Shown: piece by piece, positions 52,489 to 62,011 of the stretch
Layout: every line of letters starts with the position of its first letter
Numbering within the stretch: the first letter of the stretch is position 1
Assembly (NCBI RefSeq): GCF_001984175.1
Contig: NZ_MTQP01000064.1
Location: 62,001 to 126,000 of the forward strand
Direction: 5' to 3'
From: Saccharothrix sp. ALI-22-I
GTDB taxonomy: Bacteria > Actinomycetota > Actinomycetes > Mycobacteriales > Pseudonocardiaceae
Length of the DNA: 64,000 nt
Notes under the pieces: generated by a model
What the model saw: the letters and a program-made list of their open reading frames with translations, nothing else
What the model was told of the DNA's origin: nothing
The model's database searches: none
Position numbers and translations under genes: made by a program

Positions 52489-53460
52489 TCATCGCTGGCT
52501 CTCCAGCTTCGGCAGTGGGCGGGCCTGGTCCATCACGCGGTCGGTGTAGCTGTCGAGCAGGCGGGTCGCGACCTGCTGGCCGTAGCCCAGGATCACCGCC
52601 CAGAGCAGCAGGGCGGCCTGGGACGCCACGCCGATGAGCCCGGTCGTCACCCCGGCGCCGAGGGCCAGGATGCCGACCACCGCCAGGGCCGCGCCGAGCA
52701 GGACCTTGATCAGGGCCTGGTAGCCGACCATCACGTACGGCGAGAGGCTGGGACGCCGCCGCAGGAGCAGCACGACCGCCGACAGCACCGCCCCGAACGC
52801 GCCGAGCACCTGGATCAGCCACACGTCGGCTCCGGCTGCCGTCTTGCCCGACGGGCATACGGTCGGCAGCCGCTCGGAGCCGACGCACATCGGGATCAGG
52901 CCCGGCTTCACCAGCCCCACGATGCCCAGCAGGGTGTTGACCACGAATAACACCGCCGACGTCGCGATCAGCTTGTTCCGCAGCGCCCGCGACCCGGCGT
53001 GCGCGAAGTCGGACGCGTCGAACGCCGCCCGTAACGCGTCGACGACCAGCTCGCGTTCCACCGACAACGGGTACTCGCCCGGCCGCATCTCCTCCAACGC
53101 GATGCGCCGAGGGTCGTGCTCGTCCAGGTTCTCGGCCACCCGCGCCTTCAGCCCCGGCAGCCGACCGAGGAACCCGTTACCGGCGGCCACCACCGCGATC
53201 TCCGCTTCGTGCACCGACCGCCAGGCCCGCTCGATGTGCCACCCCGACCACCACGACGCGACCGTCCGCCACCGCGACTCGGTGCGCGTGATCATGTCCT
53301 CGACAACGGCGGCCTCCTGCTCCGCCACCGCCCGCCACTGCTGGCTCTCCAGATCGAGCGGATCCGGCGGCCCCAACGCGGCGAGATCCGCCCGCACGCG
53401 GTCCAGCCGCGACTGCACCACCAGCCGCCAGTCCGTGACCCGAGGTTTGCGTGCGCCCAT
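52489..53460 (-). CDS. Multi-pass membrane protein, unknown family
   Basis: Protein of 323 aa from ATG 53460 (ATG 53469 is an alternative). The N-terminal half (1-165) is soluble and rich in charged helices with several Trp. Four membrane helices follow at about 170-188, 212-235, 242-275 and 280-300. A loop with two Cys (PMCVGSERLPTVCP) may form an extracytoplasmic disulphide. No recognised domain. It is convergent with the ParB-like gene. An 18/19-matched inverted repeat lies 69-117 nt upstream of its start. Confidence 0.65.
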   Translation of the reverse strand: MGARKPRVTDWRLVVQSRLDRVRADLAALGPPDPLDLESQQWRAVAEQEAAVVEDMITRTESRWRTVASWWSGWHIERAWRSVHEAEIAVVAAGNGFLGRLPGLKARVAENLDEHDPRRIALEEMRPGEYPLSVERELVVDALRAAFDASDFAHAGSRALRNKLIATSAVLFVVNTLLGIVGLVKPGLIPMCVGSERLPTVCPSGKTAAGADVWLIQVLGAFGAVLSAVVLLLRRRPSLSPYVMVGYQALIKVLLGAALAVVGILALGAGVTTGLIGVASQAALLLWAVILGYGQQVATRLLDSYTDRVMDQARPLPKLESQR

Positions 53461-53528
53461 GACCAGCATCGTGTCAGGGGGGTACGACAATTCGGCGATC
53501 ACCCGAACGAGTGATCGACCGGAATCCC

Positions 53529-53577
53529 TGGACAAAAGTGCCACCAGCTCGGCCCGACCTGGTGACACTTTTGTCCA
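53529..53577. repeat. 19-bp inverted repeat between SDR stop and membrane-protein start
   Basis: TGGACAAAAGTGCCACCAG (53529-53547) and CTGGTGACACTTTTGTCCA (53559-53577) pair at 18 of 19 positions around an 11-nt loop. It begins 8 nt beyond the SDR stop (minus strand) and is upstream of the 52489-53460 gene, so it may be a terminator, an operator or both. Confidence 0.75.
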
Positions 53578-53584
53578 CGTGCCC

Positions 53585-54472
53585 TCAGGCCGTCTGGCCC
53601 GGCTCCACCAGTTCACGCAGGCGCGGTGGCATGCGTTTTTCCAGGCCGAAGGGTTCCAGGTGGGCTTGGAGGACGCCGTCGAAGGCGCGTTTCACCGAGG
53701 TGGTGTCCCAGGTGTCGCTCTCCAGGATCGGCTGCTTGAAGTACGGATGGCCGACCAAGTGCAGCTGGCGGCCGTTGCACCGGACGATCTGACCGGTGAT
53801 GCCGTCCGCCGCGTCGCTGAGCAGGAACAGCACGAGCGGCGCGACCTTGCCGGGGGTGCGGTCGGCGGGGATGGCGCGCAGGGAGCGCTCCGACTTCCAC
53901 ACCATTCTGGTGTGCGCGACCGGGCAGACGGCGTTGACCCGGATGTTCTCCGCCTCCAGGTCCAGGGCCCAAGACGAGCTGAGCGACGCCACCGCGCCCT
54001 TCGTCGCCGCATACGTGGCGAGTTTGCGTTGGCCGAGAAACGCACCCGACGAAATGTTCACGATCGAGCCGGAGCCCTGCTCCCGCATCACCCGCATCGC
54101 GGCCATTCCGGTGTATATGACCCCCAGGAGATTGACCTCGACGATCCGTCGGATCGATTCCGGGTCGTCCTCCCAGGGCAGGGTCTCGTAGTTCAGCCCG
54201 GCGTTGTTGACCAGGCCGTCCACCCGGCCGAACTCCGACTGGCACATTCCCACGATCTTCTCGGCCTCGCTCGGATCGGCCACGGTGTGCGTGCTGGCCA
54301 CCGCCCGCCCCCCGTACGCCCGGATGTGCTCGGCGACCTGTTCGGCCTGTTCCGCGTCGACGTCGTTGACCACGACCGACGCTCCGGCCTGGGCGGCGTG
54401 CATCGCGTAGGCCTCCCCCAGGCCCCGGCCCGCCCCGGTGATCACCACTGCTTTGCCGTCAAGGATCCCCAT
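53585..54472 (-). CDS. Short-chain dehydrogenase/reductase
   Basis: SDR oxidoreductase of 295 aa. The cofactor motif TGAGRGLG, NNAG, the active-site Ser in NISSGAF and YAATK are all present. The length and C-terminal extension resemble the (3R)-hydroxyacyl-CoA dehydrogenase-like SDRs of multifunctional enzyme type 2. The LPW-E loop after NNAG and the PVAHTRM block support that subgroup loosely. NAD(P) preference and substrate cannot be fixed. It is transcribed alone: terminator-like repeats flank it on both sides. Confidence 0.85.
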   Translation of the reverse strand: MGILDGKAVVITGAGRGLGEAYAMHAAQAGASVVVNDVDAEQAEQVAEHIRAYGGRAVASTHTVADPSEAEKIVGMCQSEFGRVDGLVNNAGLNYETLPWEDDPESIRRIVEVNLLGVIYTGMAAMRVMREQGSGSIVNISSGAFLGQRKLATYAATKGAVASLSSSWALDLEAENIRVNAVCPVAHTRMVWKSERSLRAIPADRTPGKVAPLVLFLLSDAADGITGQIVRCNGRQLHLVGHPYFKQPILESDTWDTTSVKRAFDGVLQAHLEPFGLEKRMPPRLRELVEPGQTA

Positions 54473-54680
54473 CTCGCGCTCTTCTCTGTGCTCGGCGGAC
54501 TCCCCTGCCCCGACGCCTTTCGGCCGGAGTCGTTCCCGCCTTCGACCAGGGTGGGGACCGACAACAGTTGTGGCGCGACAAATTCGGCGAGGTGTGGGTT
54601 TGCTGCGCTGAATGGCCTATGGAGTTCGTCCCGGCCGATGGCCCCGGCTGGTCAGTAACTGCCCGTGACCTCCGTTGAAA

Positions 54681-54723
54681 GCACGAAGGGCCGCCCCCGA
54701 CGAACGGGGACGACCCTTCGTGC
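54681..54723 (-). terminator. Terminator of the sugar-importer operon
   Basis: GCACGAAGGG and CCCTTCGTGC form the outer 10-bp stem, with CCCCG/CGGGG pairing inside, 9 nt beyond the sugC stop on the minus strand. The remaining interval, 54473-54680, shows no gene. Confidence 0.75.
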
Positions 54724-54731
54724 AACCTTTT

Positions 54732-55913
54732 TCAGCCGCGGTAGGTCAGGTTTCGGCCGTTGTTCGGGTCGAACAGCTGCACTTTGTCCGCGTCGAACCA
54801 GATCTCGGCCGGTTCGCCCACCACCGCGGTGGACGTCGCCGAGATCCGGGCGACCAGGGACACGCCGCCACCTGGCACATCGGCCGAACCCGCGTCGGCT
54901 GCCAACTCGGCCAACTCCGCCGAGGTGGCCTGTTCACCCGACAGACTGAAATAGGCGAACTTGTCCGAACCCATTGACTCCAGCACGTCCACTTGATTGG
55001 TGAAAGTCGCCCCGGTCGAGCGAACGTGGTCTTCCACCAATCGGGCGTCCTCGAAATGCTCGGGCCGCAGCCCCATGATCACTTCACGGGGTGCTTCGGT
55101 GCCTTCCAGCAACCCGCGCACCCGGTCGGTGAGCGGCACGTCGCCGAGCGCCGAGCGCAACGTGCCGTCCTCCAACGCGGCCGGCACGAAGTTCATCGCG
55201 GGCGAGCCGATGAACCCGGCGACGAACAGGTTGGCCGGGTTGTCGTAGAGGAACTGCGGCGCCCCGATCTGCTGCACCGCGCCACCGCGCATCACGACCA
55301 CCCGGTCACCCAGGGTCATCGCCTCGGTCTGGTCGTGGGTCACGTACACGGTGGTCGTCCCGAGTTGCTTCTGCAGCCGGGACACCGACGTGCGCATCTG
55401 GACCCGCAGTTTCGCGTCCAGGTTGGACAGCGGCTCGTCCATCAGGAACGCCTTGGGGCTGCGCACGATCGCCCGCCCCATGGCCACCCGCTGCCGCTGC
55501 CCACCGGACAGGTTGGACGGCTTGCGGTCCAGGTGCTGGGTCAGGTCCAGGATCTCGGCGGCGTCGCGGACCTTCTTCTCCACCGTCGCGTCGTCCACTT
55601 TGGCCAGCCGCAGCGGGAAGGCCATGTTCTCCTTCACCGTCATGTGCGGGTACAGCGCGTAGGACTGGAACACCATCGCGATGTCGCGGTCCTTCGGCGC
55701 CCGCTCGTTGACCCGCTCGCCGCCGATGCGCAGCTCGCCGGAGGTGATGTCCTCCAGGCCCGCGATCATGTTGAGGGTCGTGGACTTCCCGCAGCCGGAC
55801 GGGCCCACCAGGATGATGAACTCGCCGTCGGCGATCTCGATGTCCACGTCCCGCACGGCCACCGCGCCGTCGGGGTACTGCTTGGTCACGCTGTCCAGAA
55901 CGATCTCGGCCAT
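54732..55913 (-). CDS. sugC: ABC transporter ATPase, SugC/MsmK-like
   Basis: ATP-binding subunit of a CUT1-type sugar importer, 393 aa. Walker A GPSGCGKST, Q loop, signature LSGGQRQR, Walker B FLMDEPLSNLD and the switch His in VTHDQTEAMTLGD are intact. The C-terminal MalK/UgpC-type regulatory domain (about 240-393) is present and slightly extended. It is the last gene of the lpqY-sugA-sugB-sugC order known from mycobacteria, where the system recycles trehalose. Four nt separate it from sugB. Confidence 0.9.
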   Translation of the reverse strand: MAEIVLDSVTKQYPDGAVAVRDVDIEIADGEFIILVGPSGCGKSTTLNMIAGLEDITSGELRIGGERVNERAPKDRDIAMVFQSYALYPHMTVKENMAFPLRLAKVDDATVEKKVRDAAEILDLTQHLDRKPSNLSGGQRQRVAMGRAIVRSPKAFLMDEPLSNLDAKLRVQMRTSVSRLQKQLGTTTVYVTHDQTEAMTLGDRVVVMRGGAVQQIGAPQFLYDNPANLFVAGFIGSPAMNFVPAALEDGTLRSALGDVPLTDRVRGLLEGTEAPREVIMGLRPEHFEDARLVEDHVRSTGATFTNQVDVLESMGSDKFAYFSLSGEQATSAELAELAADAGSADVPGGGVSLVARISATSTAVVGEPAEIWFDADKVQLFDPNNGRNLTYRG

Positions 55914-55917
55914 TGCT

Positions 55918-56763
55918 TCACCCCTTGACGGCGCCGGAGGTCAACCCGGCGACGATCCGACGCTGGAAGAACAACACGAACAGGATGATCGGGATGGTGA
56001 TCACCACCGCGGCGGCGGCGATCGACCCGGTCGGGTCCTCGAACTGCGAGCCGCCGGTGAAGAACGACAGCGCGACCGGCACCGTTCGGGAGCTCTCGGT
56101 GGAAGTCAGCGAGATCGCGAACAGGAAGTCGTTCCAGCAGAAGATGAACACCAGGATGGCCGTGGTGAACACGCCCGGCGCGGCCAGCGGCGCGATGACC
56201 CGGCGGAACGCCTGACCGGGCGTCGCGCCGTCCATCTTCGCCGCCTTCTCCAGCTCCCACGGGATCTCGCGGAAGAACGCCGACAGCGTGTAGATCGCCA
56301 ACGGCAGCGCGAAGGTGATGTAGGGCAGGATCAGGCCGAGCCAGGTGTCGAACAGCCCCAGCCCCCGCTCGATCTCGAACAGCGGCGAGACCAGCGAGAT
56401 CTGCGGGAACATCGCGATCAGCAGCGACACCCCGACCAGCAGCCGCTTGCCGGGGAAGTCGAGCCGGGCGATCGCGTAGGCGGCCATCGTGCCGAACACC
56501 ACCGCGACCGCGGTCGCGATCAGCGCGATGCCGATCGAGTTCACCAGGGCGCGGACGAACTCGGTCGTGGAGAAGATCGCCGCGTAGTTGTCGAACGTCC
56601 ACGCGCGCGGGATGAAGTTGCCGTCGCCCAGGGTTTCCTTGGTCTTGAACGACAGCGACACGATCCACAGCACCGGGAACAGCGCGTACGCCACGACCAG
56701 GACGTTGAGGACGGTCCAGCGCGCCTTGCGGCCCGTGGTCACCGCCCCGCCGATGCCGGCCAT
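55918..56763 (-). CDS. sugB: ABC sugar transporter permease, SugB-like
   Basis: MalG-type permease of 281 aa with six predicted helices. The EAA coupling motif reads [19 protein letters not shown]. The ATG shares one base with the sugA stop (TGATG), so it is translationally coupled. It forms the channel heterodimer with SugA. Assignment to trehalose import rests on the gene order and family, not on specificity residues. Confidence 0.88.
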   Translation of the reverse strand: MAGIGGAVTTGRKARWTVLNVLVVAYALFPVLWIVSLSFKTKETLGDGNFIPRAWTFDNYAAIFSTTEFVRALVNSIGIALIATAVAVVFGTMAAYAIARLDFPGKRLLVGVSLLIAMFPQISLVSPLFEIERGLGLFDTWLGLILPYITFALPLAIYTLSAFFREIPWELEKAAKMDGATPGQAFRRVIAPLAAPGVFTTAILVFIFCWNDFLFAISLTSTESSRTVPVALSFFTGGSQFEDPTGSIAAAAVVITIPIILFVLFFQRRIVAGLTSGAVKG

Positions 56764-57725
56764 CAGCGCCTCCCCCCGCCGTCGCTGCCAGGGGCAGCGG
56801 TGCCGAACAGCTTCACGAACACGAACGCGATGATCGCCACCGCGATGAAGATGAGCACCGACATGGTGGAGCCGATGCCCAGGTTCAAGCCCTTGATCAG
56901 GTTGTTGTAGGTCAGCATCGACACCGACGAGGTGCCTTGGGAGCCGGCCGTGAGGACGAACAGGTTGTCGAAGATGCGGAACGCGTCGAGGGTGCGGAAC
57001 AGCAGCGCCACCAGGATCGCGGGCTTCATCACCGGCACCATCACCTTGGTGAACCGCTGCCACGCGGTCGCGCCGTCCATCGCGGCGGCCTTGAGCAGGT
57101 CCTCCGGCACCAGCGCCAGGCCCGCCATGAGCAGCAGCGCCATGAACGGCGTGGTCTTCCAGATCTCCGCCAGCGTCACCACCATGATCGCCGGGAGCTT
57201 CTCGGTGAGCACAGGATCACCGCCCGCGACCGTCTCGGCCAGGTAGCCGGTGCCCGGCGTCCACGCGTAGCGCCAGGAGAACGCGGCGACGACCGTGACG
57301 ATGCCGTACGGGATCAGCGTGGACGTGCGCACGATGCCCCGGCCGACCAGGGTGCGGTGCATGATCAGCGCCAGCGCCATGCCCAGCACCAGCTCGATCG
57401 CCACGGACACCACCGTGATCAGCACCGTCACCCACATGGCGTTCCACCAGTAGGGGTTGGACAGCACGGTGATGTAGTTGTCCAGGCCGACGAACTCGGT
57501 GCGGTCCGGGAACTTCAGGTCGTAGCGCTGCAGCGACAGCCAGATCGAGTAGATGATCGGCCAGCCCGCGACCGCGGCCATGATGAGGATCGCGGGCGCG
57601 CACAGCAGCAGGCCGAGCCGGCGTTCGGCCTTCTTGCCCTCGCTCAGCGCGGCTTTCGCCTTCGGGGACAGCTTCGGCTTCGCCGCGACGGCGACGGCGG
57701 TTTCATCGTTCAGGGCGTGGCTCAC
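56763..57725 (-). CDS. sugA: ABC sugar transporter permease, SugA-like
   Basis: MalF-type permease of 320 aa. A Lys/Ala-rich cytoplasmic start (about 1-35) is followed by six helices. The EAA motif is [19 protein letters not shown]. The GTG at 57725 overlaps the lipoprotein stop as GTGA. It works with SugB and SugC. Confidence 0.88.
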   Translation of the reverse strand: MSHALNDETAVAVAAKPKLSPKAKAALSEGKKAERRLGLLLCAPAILIMAAVAGWPIIYSIWLSLQRYDLKFPDRTEFVGLDNYITVLSNPYWWNAMWVTVLITVVSVAIELVLGMALALIMHRTLVGRGIVRTSTLIPYGIVTVVAAFSWRYAWTPGTGYLAETVAGGDPVLTEKLPAIMVVTLAEIWKTTPFMALLLMAGLALVPEDLLKAAAMDGATAWQRFTKVMVPVMKPAILVALLFRTLDAFRIFDNLFVLTAGSQGTSSVSMLTYNNLIKGLNLGIGSTMSVLIFIAVAIIAFVFVKLFGTAAPGSDGGGRR

Positions 57726-58972
57726 GGCAGCACCCCCTTCGAGTCGAGCGCGTCCTGGAGTTCGGTGCGCAGCCGGTCCGCCGTCGCCCGCGGGTCGATG
57801 CTCGCGGGAGGCGACAGGATCGTGGAGATCACCGTGGAGACGTTCTGGTACGCGGGCGTGCGCGGACGTGCGCTCGCGGTCTTCAACGTCTCCAGGATCG
57901 CTTCCTTCATCGGGTACGGCTCGGCCATCTCCGGGTCGTCGTAGACCGATTCGATGGTCGGCGGCACGCCGTCGTTGATGGCGGCGAACTTCTGGCTCTC
58001 CGCGCTCCGCAGGCACATCACCGCGTCGAACGACTCCTCGGAGTGCTCGGTGAACGCGCTGACCGCGTAGTTGATGCCGCCGACGGTCACCTCAGCCTGC
58101 TCACCCGGGTCGATCGACGGGTACGGCGCCCACTTGAGGTTCTTCGCGAAGTCGGGTTTCTCCTGCGCGGCGGCGTAGACGTACGGCCAGTTCAGCATGA
58201 ACGCGGCGTTGCCGCCCTCCATGGCCAGCCGCGCTTGGTCCTCGGCGGCGTTGGAGAACGACGGGTCGACCACGTCGGAGGTGGCGAACTTCTTCAGCAC
58301 TTCCAGCGCTTTCACCGCGCCGTCGTCCACGACGGCCTTGGTGCCGTTCTCGTCGAGGATCTGCCCGCCCGCGGAGTTGACCAGGGTGTTGTAGAGCACG
58401 ACCAGACCCTCGTACTGCTTGCCGGTCGCCGTGACCAGGCCCGGTTTGCCCTGCGCCTTGAGCTGGGAGCCGAGCTCGACCATCTCGTCCCACGTCTTCG
58501 GCGGCGTCGGCACCAGATCGCCGCGGTACCAGAGGAGCTGGACGTTGGTGTTGTCCGGAGCGCCGTAGAGCTTGCCCTCGTAACGGGCCGTCTCCAGCGG
58601 TGTCTCCAGCGTGCCGTCCTCGACCTGAGACTTGGCCTGGCCGGTGAACTCCTTGATCCAACCCGCCTCGGCCAGTTCGGCGGTCCACGTGACGTCGAGG
58701 GCCAGCACGTCCATGTCGCTGTCCTCGGCGGCCAGTCTGCGGACCATCTGCTCGCGTTGGCCGTCGGCCTCGCGCGGCAGCTTGTTGTAGACGATCCGGT
58801 AGCCGTCGGCCGTCGCGTTGCAGTTGTCGACGATCTTCTGGAAGTTCTCCTGCGGGTACTTGTAGACGTTGATGGTGATCCCGCCGTCACCCGAACCACA
58901 GCCCGCCAGCACGGACGTCGCGATGAGCGCGGCGCCACCTGCGGCGGCCAACCGATGACTTGTGCCCCTCAC
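57722..58972 (-). CDS. lpqY: Sugar-binding lipoprotein, LpqY-like
   Basis: Extracytoplasmic solute-binding lipoprotein of 416 aa. The signal peptide ends in the lipobox LAGC (Cys about 25), followed by GSGDGG. The fold is family-1 (MalE-like), with ATGKQYEGLVVLYNTLVNSAGG and EGGNAAFMLNWPYVY typical of LpqY proteins. GTG 58972 has GGAGG upstream. It is the first gene of the importer operon and should define substrate choice; trehalose is the known mycobacterial substrate. Confidence 0.88.
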   Translation of the reverse strand: MRGTSHRLAAAGGAALIATSVLAGCGSGDGGITINVYKYPQENFQKIVDNCNATADGYRIVYNKLPREADGQREQMVRRLAAEDSDMDVLALDVTWTAELAEAGWIKEFTGQAKSQVEDGTLETPLETARYEGKLYGAPDNTNVQLLWYRGDLVPTPPKTWDEMVELGSQLKAQGKPGLVTATGKQYEGLVVLYNTLVNSAGGQILDENGTKAVVDDGAVKALEVLKKFATSDVVDPSFSNAAEDQARLAMEGGNAAFMLNWPYVYAAAQEKPDFAKNLKWAPYPSIDPGEQAEVTVGGINYAVSAFTEHSEESFDAVMCLRSAESQKFAAINDGVPPTIESVYDDPEMAEPYPMKEAILETLKTASARPRTPAYQNVSTVISTILSPPASIDPRATADRLRTELQDALDSKGVLP

Positions 58973-59155
58973 CGGTCCTGCCTCCTTCCCGACAACGGAG
59001 GAGCCAGACCGCAATGCCCGGCACCTCGTCGTGCCCCACCGACGGCCGTGGCCAGCCGGTGGAACGAACGTAGGCCCGATGATCAGGTGCCGCAACCACG
59101 GGAGCCCGGAAGGGCCTTACCCGATGGTGTCGTGTCGCAAACCTCGTTCTTCCGG

Positions 59156-59683
59156 TCAGTCCTTCTTCGCGTCCGACGGGCGCATGGCGAGCCGGGCGAG
59201 CAGGTCCCGGCCGCGTTCGGCCGAACGCGGCTGGCACAGCACGTCGTACCGGCCCGCGACCAGCTGGCTGGCGCTCTGGAAGTCCCGCTTGCCGCGCGCC
59301 GAGCCGTAGCCGACCGCGGCGAAGATCAGCCCGAAGGCGATACCGACGACCAGGCCCGCGACGATCGGCCCGAGGCTCGAACCCGGGGTGGTGTTGAACA
59401 GGCTGAGCAGGACGCCGACGAACAGACCGAACCACGCGCCCGAAGCCGCGCCGGTGCCCAGCACCCGGCCCCAGGTGAGCCGGCCGGTGACCCGTTCGAC
59501 GAGCATGAGGTCCACGCCGACGATCGTGACCTCCTGGACGGGGAAGTCCCCATCGGCCAGGAAGTCGACCGCGCGCTGTGCCTCCTCGTACGTGCCGTAA
59601 GAGCCGATGGGCCAGCCCGTGGGCGGGGTGGGCAGTCGGGGAGGCACCCCGGGTCGGTTCTGGCCGGAGAAGGAACTCGTCAC
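59156..59683 (-). CDS. General stress protein 17M-like membrane protein
   Basis: Protein of 175 aa. The N-terminal YflT/GSP17M-like domain (SYGTYEEAQRAVDFLADGDF then VTIVGVDLMLVERVTGRLTW) is followed by a glycine-rich double membrane segment (about 82-125) and a C-terminal tail. The length and position upstream of lpqY match Rv1234 as I recall it. GTG 59683 has GAGGTGG upstream. Function unknown; related proteins are stress-induced. Confidence 0.8.
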   Translation of the reverse strand: MTSSFSGQNRPGVPPRLPTPPTGWPIGSYGTYEEAQRAVDFLADGDFPVQEVTIVGVDLMLVERVTGRLTWGRVLGTGAASGAWFGLFVGVLLSLFNTTPGSSLGPIVAGLVVGIAFGLIFAAVGYGSARGKRDFQSASQLVAGRYDVLCQPRSAERGRDLLARLAMRPSDAKKD

Positions 59684-59886
59684 GGTGACCACCTCTTCGC
59701 GGTGCTGATCACCCCATCCTGCCAACACGGGGGGAACAGCGCGAAACGGGTTGGCGGGAAACTGACGCGAACGTGATGTAGCACCCGTCTGCCGCGCCCT
59801 CGGCAGTGCCACACCACCCTCCGGCCGCACCGCCCTTGCCTCATTTGCCGTACTTGCCGCAGGAGGCACCGGTAGTCGTGCTGTTA

Positions 59887-60011
59887 GGAGTCCCCCGCGC
59901 AGGGGGACCCCTGTTTTTGATCCTGCCGGCCGGGACCGACATTGCACGACGTCCGAGGGCCGGGCTGTGGACAACCCGCCGGCCTGTGGACAGTTGCCGC
60001 GCTGTGGACAG
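59887..60011 (-). repeat. DnaA-box/palindrome compound element, copy 3
   Basis: Read on the minus strand: three boxes (CTGTCCACA at 60003-60011 and 59985-59993, TTGTCCACA at 59966-59974), then GCCGGCAGGATCAAAAA and a near-palindrome CAGGGG-TC-CCCCTG (59900-59913), then GCGGGGGAC. It occupies most of the 394-nt gap between the acyl-CoA dehydrogenase stop and the GSP17M-like gene start. Confidence 0.7.
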
Positions 60012-60077
60012 TTGCCCGGCGTCAATTGTTCGGCGTCAACTGCCTGTCGTCAGCCGGCTGTCGTCAACCGGCTGTCG

Positions 60078-61274
60078 TCAGCCGCGGGACTGGTAGTCGC
60101 GGAGGAGGCCTCGGCTGATGATGGTCTTCTGGATCTCGCTGGTGCCCTCGCCGATGAGCAGGAACGGGGCCTCGCGCATCAGGCGCTCGATCTCGTACTC
60201 CTTGGAGTACCCGTAGCCGCCGTGGATGCGGAACGCCTCCTGGGTCACCTCGGCGCAGTACTCGGACGCGATGAGCTTCGCCATGCCCGCCTCGACGTCG
60301 TTGCGCGCGCCGGAGTCCTTCAGCCTCGCCGCGTTCACCATCATCAGGTGGGCGGCTTCGACCTTGGTGGCCATCTCGGCCAGCTTGAACGCGATGGCCT
60401 GGTGTTCCACGATCGGCTTGCCGAACGTCTTGCGCTGCTGCGCGTACTCGATGGCCAACTCGAACGACCGCAACGCGATGCCGCACGCCCGCGCCGCCAC
60501 GTTGACCCGGCCGACCTCGACGCCGTCCATCATGTGCCGGAAACCGCGTCCCGTGGCACCGCCCAGCACCTGCTCGGCGGGGATCCGGAAGCCGTCGAAC
60601 ACCATCTCGGTGGTGTCGACGCCCTTGTAGCCCATCTTGTCGATCTTGCCGGGGATGGTGAGGCCGGGCACGACCTCGCCGTAGCCCTCGGGCTTCTCCA
60701 CCAGGAACGTGGTCAGGTTCTGGTGCGCCTTCTCCGCGCCCTCGTCGGTCTTCACCAGCACGGCGGTGAGGTTGGACGTGCCGCCGTTGGTCAGCCACAT
60801 CTTCTGGCCGTTGATGACGAAGTCGTCGCCGTCACGCTTCGCGCGCGTCCGGATCGCGGCGACGTCGGAACCCAACTCCGGCTCGGACATGGAGAACGAG
60901 CCGCGCACGTCGCCGGTCGCCATCCGCGGCAGGTACTTCTGCTGCTGCTCGGGCGTGCCGTGCTGCTTGAGCATGTGCGCCACGATGAAGTGGGTGTTGA
61001 TCACCCCGGACACCGACATCCAGCCGCGGGCGATCTGCTCGACCACCAGGGCGTAGGTCAGCAGCGACTCGCCGAGCCCGCCGAACTCCTCGGGGATGGT
61101 GAGCCCGAACAGGCCCATCTCCTTCATGCCCTCGACGATGTCGGCCGGGTAGGTGTCACCGTGCTCCAGCGCCTGGGCGTGCGGGATGATCTCCTTGTCC
61201 ACGAAGGTGCGGACCGTCGACAGGATCTCCTCCTGGACGTCGGTCAGTCCTGCGGTCCGGGCCAGGCGCGCCAT
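60078..61274 (-). CDS. Acyl-CoA dehydrogenase
   Basis: FAD-dependent acyl-CoA dehydrogenase of 398 aa. The FAD-contact block SMSEPELGSDVAAIRT, the middle beta domain and the C-terminal GYGYSKEYEIERLMREA followed by IGEGTSEIQ, where the catalytic Glu of the family resides, are all present. It introduces the 2,3-double bond in an acyl-CoA. It may act on branched or short chains. No ETF gene is adjacent. It is separated by 145 nt from the divergent DUF4190-like gene. Confidence 0.9.
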   Translation of the reverse strand: MARLARTAGLTDVQEEILSTVRTFVDKEIIPHAQALEHGDTYPADIVEGMKEMGLFGLTIPEEFGGLGESLLTYALVVEQIARGWMSVSGVINTHFIVAHMLKQHGTPEQQQKYLPRMATGDVRGSFSMSEPELGSDVAAIRTRAKRDGDDFVINGQKMWLTNGGTSNLTAVLVKTDEGAEKAHQNLTTFLVEKPEGYGEVVPGLTIPGKIDKMGYKGVDTTEMVFDGFRIPAEQVLGGATGRGFRHMMDGVEVGRVNVAARACGIALRSFELAIEYAQQRKTFGKPIVEHQAIAFKLAEMATKVEAAHLMMVNAARLKDSGARNDVEAGMAKLIASEYCAEVTQEAFRIHGGYGYSKEYEIERLMREAPFLLIGEGTSEIQKTIISRGLLRDYQSRG

Positions 61275-61418
61275 CGCGGTTTCCCTTCGTAGCTCTCGGG
61301 TTACCGGCGAGTATGGACCGGTTAACGCACGTTCGCGCTACGAAGGTGCTCATCGCCACGCGCTGAACCGAAACAGCGGTTAGCCTGTGCCCCCGCACCG
61401 ACCGTCAGGGGGAACCAC

Positions 61419-61706
61419 ATGTCGCAGCCGTACTACCAGCAGCCGGGCTACTACCCGCCCAAGCGCACCAACGGCATGGCGGTCGCGGCACTGATCACCG
61501 CGTTCCTGTTCTCCCCGGTGGGCATCGTGCTGGGCATCGTGGCCCGCAAGCAGATCCGCCAGACCGGCGAGGACGGCTGGGGCATGGCCACCGCCGGCCT
61601 CATCATCGGCGCCGTGTTCACGGTGCTCGGCCTGCTGGCGTTCGTGCTGTGGGTCGTGCTGATCGTCTGGCTGTACCGGGAAGCCGGCACCATCCCGCCC
61701 CGGTGA
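61419..61706 (+). CDS. DUF4190-type small membrane protein
   Basis: Membrane protein of 95 aa with a Tyr/Pro/Gln-rich cytoplasmic start (MSQPYYQQPGYYPP) and two helices (about 20-42 and 57-85) separated by ARKQIRQTGEDGWG, the pattern of DUF4190 proteins. An AGGGGGAA RBS precedes the ATG. Function unknown. Confidence 0.75.
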   Translation: MSQPYYQQPGYYPPKRTNGMAVAALITAFLFSPVGIVLGIVARKQIRQTGEDGWGMATAGLIIGAVFTVLGLLAFVLWVVLIVWLYREAGTIPPR

Positions 61707-61712
61707 CCCGGC

Positions 61713-61916
61713 TCAGGAGGCGCGCAACTCCAACGCGCCGCCGCAGTGCCGGCACACGTCGGCGAACACGTGGACGTCGGCTGAGCAGCCCGGACAGCTG
61801 CGGAAGCTGCGCTCCAACAGGTCGTCCGACGGGCGGCGGCGGAACAGTCGTCTCCGGTCGTTGCGGTGTCGTGACATGACGACCACCATGCACACGCCCC
61901 ACCCCATGATCGCCAA
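61713..61916 (-). CDS. Small membrane-anchored zinc-ribbon protein
   Basis: Protein of up to 67 aa. A short hydrophobic start (AIMGWGVCMVVVM) is followed by a very basic stretch (SRHRNDRRRLFRRRPSDD) and a zinc ribbon with CPGC and CRHCG. Start is uncertain: TTG 61916, ATG 61907 or ATG 61877. It is convergent with the DUF4190 gene (6 nt apart). No family assigned. Confidence 0.5.
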   Translation of the reverse strand: MAIMGWGVCMVVVMSRHRNDRRRLFRRRPSDDLLERSFRSCPGCSADVHVFADVCRHCGGALELRAS

Positions 61917-62011
61917 TCGCAGGCGCCACTTGTGGGAATGCTCACCGGTGAAGTAACCAGCCCGTTACCTCACCGGCACGCCGAGTCACTCCTCAACTGT
62001 TGGAGCACCCG

